Positions 9,788 to 20,232 of a stretch of DNA of 22,500 nucleotides are shown here, in pieces; positions within the stretch are counted from its first letter, which is position 1; each line of letters starts with the position of its first letter. The notes below the pieces were generated by a model, which did not search any database, had not been told where the DNA came from, and saw nothing but the letters and a program-made list of their open reading frames with translations. Made by a program: the position numbers and the translations under genes. Source of the DNA: Chromera velia (Eukaryota > Sar > Chromeraceae); assembly GCA_018398765.1 (NCBI GenBank), contig JAHBMJ010001000.1:2501-25000 (forward strand), given 5' to 3'.

Positions 9788-9834
9788 TGTCAGGCAGTGT
9801 CAGACAGGTACTGTCTGTCTGACAGGTATAAAAG
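9788..9834 (+). promoter_or_regulatory. TATA box with adjacent inverted-repeat operator-like element
   Basis: TATAAAAG lies at 9827-9834, about 250 nt before the ATG of the + strand gene. Just in front of it are TGTCAGGCAG (9788-9797) and TGTCAGACAG (9798-9807) in tandem. The exact complement CTGTCTGACA follows at 9815-9824 after a 7-nt loop. The inverted repeat ends 2 nt before the TATA box, so a protein bound there could affect TATA recognition. The binding factor is unknown. Confidence 0.5.
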
Positions 9835-10081
9835 CACCATTCTATGCCAGAGCTCCCTGACAGGGTCAAGCTACGTACCCCCTTGCAATAAAGTCTCCGT
9901 CGTCCGAGAACCAGCGCGTCTCCTTCGTTGACGAAAATACTTTTCTGCACGCGTCTCTGGTGTTCTCTCGGTCCTGTACGTCTGACTGTTTCACCGTGTC
10001 ACTTAGTATCTCAGAAGCTTTCTTCCGCGGAAGACGTGTCCATCTCCACTCAAAGGCACGATCTTGAATTGGTTCTTTCAG

Positions 10082-10795
10082 ATGCCGCTGTCAGTCTGTG
10101 TGTCCATGAGACAGAGAGCACGAGCGTGTCTCCTCTCTGTCTCTCTCTCTCTCGTTCTTCTTCTGTCACTATCCCACACCTCTAGTCTTGTAGAAGGTTT
10201 CTCCCCCGCTTCTTCCTTACTCTTCCTCATTTCATTTCCTCGTCCTCGGGAAGAAGGGCAACGACTCCTTTCTGCACTGCGAAGAGGACTGAGACGGCCC
10301 TGCGGTTCCCTGCGCGCACCCCGTGTCTCCCTTTTTGCGGTCGAAGACAGTGACACTGCATCTGCTGGAGGTCCGGTCTTGTCAGAAGGGGAGCAGCGCA
10401 TCTTCAACCTGATGGAGTCCTTGCACGAATCCGAATTCGACTTCCGAGTTATTGTGGTGGGACCCCAAACACAGGCAGTGTTGGAGACGACCATGAAGCT
10501 CGGCCCCATTTTTCGAGTGAATAAATCACCACGAACGGGAAAATCCCTTCTGACACTCGCCTCAGAAGACCAATCCACAGAGCTACACCTCCAACTGGAG
10601 AGTGTTACCAAAGTCTGCCTAGTCGCGAGGGAAATCAAGGCGCCTGACGGACAGACGCGCTACCGCCGACTTCTGCGCTTACTACGGGAAGATGAATCGG
10701 GGGTCGCCACACTGATTTTGGCTGATGATTCCACAGAAGCTGCTGCGTTTTTCTCGCAACTGGTGGAGAAGTACGGAAGTGAATTCACTGTCTAA
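10082..10795 (+). CDS. putative plastid-targeted protein, unknown function
   Basis: A single exon of 237 aa. ATG 10082 follows TTCTTTCAG, which could be a splice acceptor of a 5' UTR intron; ATG 10106 (229 aa) is an alternative and would give a tidier signal peptide (MRQRARAC then Leu/Ser-rich core). The hydrophobic core spans about residues 16-31, with likely cleavage at G39|F40. The next 45 or so residues are Ser/Arg-rich and nearly free of acid, ending near VSLFA. Such a bipartite leader with Phe at +1 suits import into a complex plastid. The mature part (about 150 aa) has the motifs FDFRVIVVG, LETTMKLGPIFRV, SLLTLASEDQSTELHLQLE, TKVCLVARE and a C-terminal helix. The beta-rich, charged pattern recalls small barrel domains such as HutX/ChuX haem carriers, but this is a weak impression; I do not recognise the family. 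Confidence 0.8.
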   Translation: MPLSVCVSMRQRARACLLSVSLSLVLLLSLSHTSSLVEGFSPASSLLFLISFPRPREEGQRLLSALRRGLRRPCGSLRAPRVSLFAVEDSDTASAGGPVLSEGEQRIFNLMESLHESEFDFRVIVVGPQTQAVLETTMKLGPIFRVNKSPRTGKSLLTLASEDQSTELHLQLESVTKVCLVAREIKAPDGQTRYRRLLRLLREDESGVATLILADDSTEAAAFFSQLVEKYGSEFTV

Positions 10796-11140
10796 TCTGA
10801 TCGGCAAACAGGCATCGACTGGAGACACTGTCAGATGGTATGCTTTTCCCCTTTCAACATCGGACTGATACGCTTCACTGATTATTCCTTAATTGGTCGA
10901 TCGCTCTCTCTTCCCTTTTCTTGCAATGCTCTCTTCTCTCTCTTCCGCACCTCCGCCTAGGCCGCCGCCACTACTCCCGTGGCTCCCGCCGTCTGCCTTC
11001 TGTCTTTCGACTAAAGTTTCGAGTCGGCAGACTTGGACTGTTCCTCTCTCTGATCCCCTCTCTGCCCCCCCCCGTCTTTCTTTGTTTTTTTTTTTTTTAC
11101 TATGGAGTCTTGTAGCCTATCTTGTAGCATGCCCCTAACT
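10796..11140. other. 3' flank of the plastid-protein gene
   Basis: Pyrimidine-rich on the + strand, with a long T run at about 11081-11098. Short frames here are low-complexity Ser/Leu/Pro and not convincing. AATAAA occurs at 11166-11171, about 370 nt after the stop; it could be a poly(A) signal but lies in AT-rich DNA where chance matches are common. Confidence 0.4.
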
Positions 11141-12400
11141 ATACTAGTAAATTTAATTAATTATTAATAAACTGCATGTCAGTGCATGACTTAATCGCAA
11201 ATCATAAAAGTGAAAAAGTAAATTAACATTGTATTCTAGGTTCGATCTAGGGTTGGATTCCATGCAGATTATGTAGCAGATATATTTCAGGTGATTTAAA
11301 TTGGACTTCCAGGATATGCAGGGCTAAATCTGGTACTTTGCTAGCTAGTGTCTAACGGTATAAAACTGTAAGTATAAAACCTTAAATTTATCTAGAAATT
11401 TATTTGTAAAACTTTATATACACAAAACAAATTTTGTAATTAAGTAGTTTGCAATGTACGTTGGAGAGTGGCAGTTAGTTGGCTAGCATAACGGAGCTCA
11501 TAGGTCGTAAGTTCAAGTTCTGTCATGCAAGGTTCGTACTTCTCTCTAAAGCAATGCTCTATTGCTTTCAGACTGACTGACCTGCATAGACTTGCATTGC
11601 ATGTGTATTGACTCATAGACGGCGCGACACCATGCATGCGGCTAGGCTCGGCATGCGCGCGGCTCATTCCATTCTGACACATGGAACCACTTATTGTCAC
11701 TCAGACGCTCACATCGTTACAATGTATATATAATTGGTTAATTATTGTATGAGTTTTAAGCTACTTAAAGCTACTAGACTTTGACTAGGACTTTAAGCAT
11801 AAGATATAAAACTTAAATAAAAGCATGCAGAACACAATGTAATATGGAAAACATTGGATATTTATAGTGCTACTATGAGTACACGTACTTGTAGTGATAG
11901 CAGGACTTACTGCAGTAGTAGTGGTGGTAGTAGTTTAAGTTTTTTTTGAAAAGTTGTACTAGAAGTCATCCTAGATGTCATCATGCCAATTTTTGGAAAA
12001 CCTTGAAACCCTATCGGAATTAGACAAAACTAAGGGGGATGGTTTGGAATGAATTGAGCAAGCGACAGTAATTAGGGGATCAGCGAAAAAAAAAATGAAT
12101 ATACTTATGGCTTTTAAAATAACACTTTGTATAAAATGTACGTAAGCTTTTTTAGTCATGCAGGAGAGGATCCGTCTCATGCACTGGTTAAATCCTCGCT
12201 GGCACTGGCAGGCCTAACGTGTTTTTGTTTTTGCTAGTCGATTCGACTCGGATCTGTTCTACACTGTTGCATGAAAGCTAGCGTGCAAGCGAGCCCTGGA
12301 AGAAGTTCGTCGAGCAGCCACCGGCTCGTACTATAAGCCTGGCAGACGCTGTGTTCCCCCCCGGGGTCGGCTCAGAGTCTTACATTAATCTATGTTGACC
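11141..12400. other. AT-rich intergenic region
   Basis: No coding frame is supported. There is a tRNA-like segment at about 11470-11522 (listed in the findings) and a TAG/TGG trinucleotide-rich patch at about 11916-11936. AT content falls again after about 12180. Confidence 0.55.
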
Positions 12401-12412
12401 TGCCACGTTTTT

Positions 12413-12447
12413 CTACTCTTCTCTTCTCTTCTCTTCTCTTCTCTTCT
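12413..12447. repeat. (TTCTC)n pentanucleotide repeat
   Basis: About six TTCTC units in tandem lie downstream of the CDPK stop codon, on the far side from its coding sequence. Confidence 0.85.
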
Positions 12448-12839
12448 GCCTGAAGGCCCTCGGCACCTGTCCCTCCCTCCTCCCCCCCTTTTCTGCCTCG
12501 CAGCATCCGACATTTCCTTGGCAGCATGGCTCCTTTGAACCATAAACAGAAATGGTTCCGCACCCTGCCAGTCCCGTCCCTCGACTGTCCCCTTGAATCG
12601 ATCCTCCAATCCTTTTCTGTCTGTCTGTCTGTCTTGAAGTTTACTTTCTCTTCTTCTCTCTTCTTCCCCCTCCCCAGTCCAGCTCTCCATCCAATCAATT
12701 CCCGTCGCCTAACGTCCCTGCCCCCCCACTCTCTTTCACGCACACCACGATTCGCTTTCGGTGCCCTCTCTCCCACTCTCCCACGCCACCCCCCTCCAAG
12801 CCCCCCATGCAGCCGAGCCAGATCGATGCATCGATCGAC
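12448..12839. other. 3' flank of the CDPK gene
   Basis: Pyrimidine-rich DNA with a short TCTG run at about 12619-12634. Frames on both strands are low-complexity and have no recognisable protein. Part of it is probably the CDPK 3' UTR; no clear poly(A) signal was identified. Confidence 0.4.
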
Positions 12840-12975
12840 TCACTGGGCCCTTGCCGCCCCCGCACTGGAGGGTCTCCTTCCCTGTTGCCTCCCCAGAACG
12901 TACTCTCGGAAATCCGCAAACGTCACCCGAGTAGCTCCCCGACCAGACATCTGCTCAACATACTGCTCAGCGCTT

Positions 12976-13032
<57 letters not shown>

Positions 13033-13928
13033 TTCACATAAAGATGGGTGGACCTCTTGTCAAGACTGCAACAAGTACGAAAGGAAATGAAGTGAAAAAA
13101 ATTCAACCACAATATCCAGAACGGAAAATTACAAGGGGGTCCTCAATCAATAGACAGGTGCTAAAAGTCCTCAATCAAAGACAGGTGATAAAGAACCCGG
13201 AAGAAAATGGAGAACACGGAAGTCTCGAGTAAAGTCCCATAGCCAAATGAAAAACCAGAAGAAAAGGAGAAAGACGGCAGGCAAGCGAAACACAACGGAA
13301 ACAAACAAGCAGTCTGAGGGAAACAAAAAGACGAACTTTCCTCCTGGGAGAAGGTGCTTAAGCTGTCCCTGCCCGAGAATTTCCTGCAATTCCTGAGCGC
13401 TCAGAGTGCCGTTTCCATCCTGCAGACACACAGACAGACAGACAGACAGACAGACAAGCAGAGAGACAATTTGGCAGGCCAGGGGAGAACCAAAGCATGA
13501 TTGACCAAAAACGATTGGGTGACTGACCAGTCAACTGAATGAAGCAAGCTCAATGATTGACAGATGAGACCAGGCTCCAGCTGACTGACCGACAGCTTGA
13601 CTGACTGACTGACTGACTGACTGACTGACTGACTGACAGCTTGACAGACTGACTGACTGACCAAATCGAACTGTTTGAAGACCCCCCAGAGTGCCCCCTC
13701 GACCAGCTGCTCGTTCATGCACACGCAGGCCGCCATGAACTCGGAGTAACTCACAAGTCCTGTGTGGTCCATGTCCATCGCCTTCACTGCCTGTGTGCAC
13801 ACAGATACACACAGAGAGATGATATGCTGCAGCAGGTCCACAAACAGCCGGCTAAACCCCTTCCTTCTCCGTCACGTCGTTTTCTCACTTATCTTATGTT
13901 TCCTTCCTTCTCCGTCCACCGCCCCCCC

Positions 13929-13967
<39 letters not shown>

Positions 13968-13968
13968 C

Positions 13969-14010
<42 letters not shown>

Positions 14011-17000
14011 ACGCAGACACACACACAGAGTACCTCTCGCATTGACTCTGCCATGCAGACTGTCGACGGAAATTGACAAACAAGACCTAACAGATTGATT
14101 GAGTGCATGTCTTGCTGCCTGCCTGCCTGCCTGCCCGACCTCCTCTGCATCCGGTCCCGTGATGCGAAGCCTCGCGAGGGCCTGTAGCAGCTCCTGCATG
14201 GCATGTGGATTTAACGAAAAGAACAGATGAGGCTTTCAGAAAGAAAGGAAAGGGCAAGCCAGACGGTCCGGCAAGGGAACGGATACAACTGCTTGTTAAG
14301 GGGTAGGAAAAGAGTAGGGATCGAAGATAGGAATGACGGGGTATCGAAAATACAGAAAGAGATCTTTCCTCTCTGCCCCTGTGAGATTTGAGACTCTACG
14401 GTGGAGGGAGGGTGGGTATTCAGACGATGGTTGTCAACGTCAAAGTCGCAATTCCAACTGACAAATGGAAACTCTACGTACGTACCTGTTTGTCGAGAGT
14501 TCCGTTGGCGTCCTGGTCAAAGGCTTTGAAAGCGGCGCTGCATTTTGTATGCGTAAATGGTGACTCGATTTGAATGAGTAGACACCCCAAACAAATTAAA
14601 GTGCTACGCGACGCAGTCGAGTCACAGTCAATTTCCATGGTTCCCTTCTGTTGAAGGCTTCAGAATCGCTGGTCATCCTAGCTTACAGCATTTCCTCATG
14701 AAATAATCTTCTCGCTGCATGCATGTACTTGGACCTTCTGACTGTCTGGCTTTCGTTGGCGTGGTATCTCTTTCATTCGTCTTTTTCGAGAGAGCAAGCA
14801 AGCAAGCAAGGAAGAAAGGAAGGAAGGAAAGGAGGGAGGGAGGAAGGAAGGAAGGGACTGACTTGATCTCATCCACGGAGGCAGAACTCAACTGTGCGAC
14901 GACCATCGAGAGGGCAGTTCGTTGGAGGTGGTCCTGCAGAGGAATTCATTCATTCGATCACGCATTTATTTATTTATGTGCTGATGTGCTTTTATTGGAG
15001 CATTATGGGTGTCATGTTCAACTAGTTCTCTCTTGCTTCGTTTTTTTGTTTTACACGTTGGTGCTTTCCCATTAGCTAGCAGATTACGTTGTATAACACC
15101 TTCTGGAACTTGCCAGGTTCTGCTTGTCGGAGTGGAGTGTGTGTGTCGGCAGGAATCTGGATGCAAGCAAATTCCGTACCTTGTTGGATTGATTCATCAG
15201 TTTTGGAAAAGACCTCGTAGGTTTTGCTTTGGGATGGGAACTTGGATTGAATTCGCATATCGATCAAATACGGAGAAAGGGACACAAGAGCTAGCTTCCT
15301 CTCCCCTTGAATACACGTGAGGGGATCAGGAAAAGAAAAAAAGGATAGACGCACCTTATGTTTGTAGGCAAGGAGTCCCTCCAACGGTTTCCTGCCGAGG
15401 GGCTGGTCTCTGGTTTTCGCCTTCTGGAACCATTCGTGTTTGAGGGCCTGCAGAGAGGGTGTGTGCGTGTATTGCAGCTAGGGTGCGGGAAGACAAATGC
15501 GCTTGCAAGAATGGAATGCAACAACGTTCTTGTACGTCTTTTGTTTGCAAACACCTCAAGTCGCATCAGGTTTTTGTCTTTGTTGAACAGACTGTTTTCT
15601 TTCAGCAGTCGCAGCCTTGCTACCCTCCAAACACAGACACTCGCTTTCTCTCTCACTGACCTCCTGAGCAGAGAGGCGTCTCGCTTCGTTCTTGTCCAAA
15701 AGTTTTCTGCACAGGTTGACTGCCTCCGTTGACACGTGAGTCAAGGCGTTCCATCTGGGTTCCTGTGTGACGATTTTCCTGCTCAGCTCTTCGATGGAGT
15801 CGGCCTCAAAGGGAAGTCTGCCACTCAGCAACTGATACAGAATCACCCCACAAGAGAAAAGATCACATTTGTACCCGTAGTTCCCCATCCACATCTCGGG
15901 CGCCATGTAGTACGGCGTGCCTGCCGTCTGCATACAGTCATTCAGTCATTCATCCAGTCATTCATTCAGTCATGCCAGGCACACGAAGAGCATTTTCATG
16001 GGTTGGAGTCTGAGACAACAGAAAAAAGAGGTGAAAAGTGCGGCAGGATATTTGCCATGAAAGTGCCTTCAATCCGCTAGGCCGCACCCTCCCCCAACTT
16101 GACGGGGGCGCGCACACACACCAAAATGAAAGACCATTCCAAACAAATACAGCAAACAACGTACCCGCTTTCACCTCTTGGAGGATGCTTCTCAAAAAAA
16201 CAATACAGACCCATAGACCCACATTCACACACACATGAATATACATACACACACATACATGCGTGCATCCATGAAAAAAAAAACACACAGAGACTTCCTT
16301 GCATACAGACAGACCGACCTGCTTCCCCCTCTTAGAGGATCCGAACATCTCCGCAAGTCCCCAGTCAATCACCACCACGTGGGGCACTGCCGTTGCTGCT
16401 GCGTCTCCCGACTCTGTCTGCTGCTGTTTGTGTGAGACAGAGGAGGTCGAGAGGGAGGCCGAGGCCAAAAGAACGTTCTGAGGCTTCAGATCCTTGTGGG
16501 CGATGTTGTTCGCGTGCGCGTAACTGACGGCCTCCACGATCTGCTTGAACACCCGGGCGATCCAGGACTCGGACAGCCGTTTGCCTGTGGGATGACGTGC
16601 GTGCATGGGCATGAGCGGGCATGGGCTTTTGGCTTTTTATGCATGTGTACGGTCAGCCTCGCAAGAGTGCGGAGTGTCGCTTGTGTGCCCGCGAGAACGG
16701 ACAGTGTGGCAACTTTACTGAACCAACCATGATACTGCCTCAGGACCACTCTTGCACAGGACGTCCGACAGAACTCAAAGAAAACTGCCTGCATGTCTCT
16801 CTCTTTCTCTCTGTGCGTACGTCTGCATCTGCATGGGTCTTCTGAGTGGACGTCTACTCAACCGACCGACCGACCGACCGACCGACCTGTTTTGTAGACG
16901 GCCTCGATGGCATCGAAAAGTTCCCCATTCTCGCAAAGTCTGCATGCAAAACAAAAACGCCAGGCAGAGAGAGAGAATGTACACACACAAAACGAGACGT

Positions 17001-19315
17001 CGGACTTCAACAACCGTCAGTCCAACTGGTTTGTCTCTTCTGTGACTCCTCTGAGAGAGAGAGAAATACATGGCTTTTCTGCCAGGACGATCTGAATCAT
17101 TTTGAGTTGCAAGCACAAAGAAGAAAAGAAAGAAACAAAAGAGAAAGAGGAGCAGGAGGAAGCAGAAGAAGGCGATGGGGAAGAAAGTACCCGAAAACGA
17201 GAACGGGGCTGAACAGAAGAATGCAAGTCTAGAAATCCGACCAAGACGTATGCCCCTTAGTTGGTTGCAGAAGGAAAAGACTCCAATTTGCATGGAGGTG
17301 TTGACTGCCTTTCTTTCCGACTGCAAGCATGACTCACTCGGTGATGATGTAGATCATCGCCGCATCCTCGAAGTATTCGAAGACCCGGAGGACGTTCGGG
17401 TGATCCAACTGCCTCAGTCGCTCAATCTGCAGAAAGAAGATGAAGGGACAGGAAGGGAAAGAAGGTCTGGAGATGAAAACAAATTGCCAACAAAATTCGC
17501 ACTTCCTGACTAGACATTCAATATTCACATCGATGTCGGTGGATGTGGACAGACAAGTACGGTGTGAGAAAGCGGGAAATGTATCAAGACAAGTTTGTAT
17601 GAAGTACCGCATGTATTGCAATCCAGTTTCAAAAAAACGAGTACAGCCAGGGTGGAAATCCTTTCTAATGTATTCCTTCTTTCCTTGTGTTCCAGCAAGT
17701 TGTCTCATTCAAGAAAGCCCTGAGTACCGACATGAGAATGCTTCTGTTTCCCTTTCTCTCTCTCTCTCCCCTTCTTGCCCACAGACGGACAGACGGACAG
17801 TCCCCCATTCATTTGACAGACGGAAACCCAGACAGACATACCTCCTCCACGACCTCATCAAGAGGGTTCCCAGATCCGGTTGCGCTTGCCTGCATGACCA
17901 ATAACCCACACAGTGGATGTTGAAGAAAAAAACCAAATGATTGTCCCATCAAAGCAGAAATTCGCTGAGTCATTCCAAAACTTGAAGCATGCAAAGACGT
18001 GTCGCAGCATGACGCTGTATAGGTGCATTGTTTTTGACCTGACACATTGATCTACTTTTGGTCCTTTGGGCTCTCTTTCCGACGTCCGCCTCTCAATTTC
18101 TTCTGTCAGGATCGATCTCTCAATCTTCTCTCCTCTCATCTGGCCGGGCCCAGTCAATCACTTCTGTAATAGCGACTTGCTCACTTACCTTGCTGATCTT
18201 TTTGCAGACACACCGGCGACCGGACCCTTTTTGGATCACTTCAAAAACCTCTGCAAGTACGGATGTTTCGAGGTGTGAACAAAGGAAGAGAGACAGACGG
18301 ACAGGAGGACGTAAAAATATGCTGGCAATTAGAAGAACAAGCCACTAGCTAGGCGAAGAGACATTCAAGGAACAAACTTTGAGGGGGCCGAATGTTTGTC
18401 TGCTGCAGTCTGATGCGACGGTCGGAACGTTTTTCTGGCCAATGTGTTGTTCACATGACTGAGCAAATGAGCAACTTAAGTGAGTGAAATCAGATTCACA
18501 GAGGCAAGAAGTCATGCAATAAAGGGAAGCTCTTCGTCCCTGTCTCTCTCCCTCCTCCTCCCTCTCCCTGCCTGCCTCTCTACCCTTTGCGGCCTCAAGG
18601 CTTTTCTCAGTCAGTGGAGGGAGAAAAAATAAACAAAAAACCGGTGAGACAGACTGACAGACAGGTTGAGGATCATACAAACACAAGTACGGAAGAAATG
18701 CAGACAGGTGGGCACATCATGATAGACACACCTCCGAAGGCGCCCTGTCCGAGTTTCTTCCCGATGTCATACGAATCTTCCAGTTTGCCTGCAGCATTCC
18801 AGGGGCGGGGGGAGAACAAGAGAAAAGAAAACTCAAGATGGTAAACAAAACAAGACAAGTAAACGAGGTCGGTCGACAATCTTCAGAGGGAAGGATAAGA
18901 AAGTCCGCAACGCAGGTCGGAGGGTCGGCAGGAAAAATTCGAGATCGAGAAGATGCTTCCTCCTAGCTGTCCACCGTACATTTACTTTTTTCGCTGTGGG
19001 CAATTACAGTCATACGAAAAGAGGACAAAACAACCAAAACAAAATCCCTCCTTCGGAAACGAGTTCCGTATCTTTTTGTCTGCATATTCACGACACACTC
19101 ACTTCTTATCTTCTGATTGACTGACTGACTGACCTTGCGCTCTCTGTCCGGACAGGGACTTCCTTCCAACCACGACCTTCAACTTCTTTGTGTAGTGCTC
19201 CTTCATTCTTCTCAGCAGGGAAGTGAAGAAGAGAAGAAATTCCTCAAAGTCCTGCATAAAAGACAGAGGGAAATTCCGTCCGTAAACGAAAAACATGCTC
19301 TCATAGATGCACGTG

Positions 19316-19353
<38 letters not shown>

Positions 19354-19404
19354 AGAGAGAGAAAGAGAGAGAGGTTTAGACAGAGACAGAGACAGAGACA
19401 GACC

Positions 19405-19442
<38 letters not shown>

Positions 19443-20192
19443 TAAAGAGGGAGACTGACGAGTTCCCCGTCTCCCGTCTTATCGAATCGATGCATCTGTT
19501 GGAGGACCATCTGTTGGGGCAACGACGGCAGGCCGATCTTTCGACTCAAATGGGCTGCATGCAGCATGCAGGTGCATGGAGACAAGGGACACAGGCATGC
19601 AGGTACATAGACAAGAAACACCAGTAAGACAACACTGAATATAAAAACAACCACGGCTGCAAAAAGGAAGAAAAAATAAGTTAAGTGCGTCCCTTCCATT
19701 CAGGCAAAAATACATGCACGAGTCCGGCAAACTTGCCACAACGACGAACAAGGAGAGCTCGAAAATTGTGTTCCACCTTCGTGCTCAATGCATTTTCTCT
19801 CTAGCTGTCTCTTCAAATGAAGCATATGTCCTCCAAATGAATAAGTCGGGTGGCTTGGAAGAGGAAGTGACGGAATGACTCAAAAGAGCCTGTCAGACAG
19901 GCGGCTTCATTGGGCCTCTAGCTTTCCTCTCAAGTGCAGGCTGGCATTAATTCTCAAATAAATATTTCGATTAGGGGAGGGAGAGGAATGCAGTCTTGCA
20001 CCTTTTTCTTTTCTTCGCGAAACAAAATCGAAAGATCGAAACGTCCAGTGAAAGCATTCCAATCAACCTATTTAATATGCACAGGCATGCACCCCCAGCT
20101 AGATGGATTGATTGAGTCAACCCACTTACCCAGGCACCCTTGCACCTCCTCGACGTCAAGTCGGCCGCTCTTCTGCATGCAGAGAGGAAGGA

Positions 20193-20232
<40 letters not shown>

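Noticed and set aside
9788-9900. Possible solo LTR (TATAAAAG at 9827 and AATAAA at 9887)
   Set aside because: No matching second copy, no TG...CA termini with target duplication, and no primer-binding site were seen. A gene promoter for the frame at 10082 explains the TATA box better.
10078-10638. 186-codon - strand frame
   Set aside because: Antisense shadow of the plastid-protein gene, which has a leader and a coherent domain pattern on the + strand.
12241-12256. B-box-like GATTCGACTC suggesting a tRNA gene
   Set aside because: No D arm, anticodon arm or acceptor stem could be folded around it.
13872-14204. Extra exon or separate gene in CDPK intron 15
   Set aside because: I looked for a small exon to restore the usual 36-residue EF spacing. 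Candidates between 13791 and 14139 gave no EF-like residues, and the frame there is made of CA/GACA repeats plus exon 15.
19318-19442. CRISPR-like array of regular repeats
   Set aside because: These are contiguous microsatellites without unique spacers, in a eukaryotic intron.
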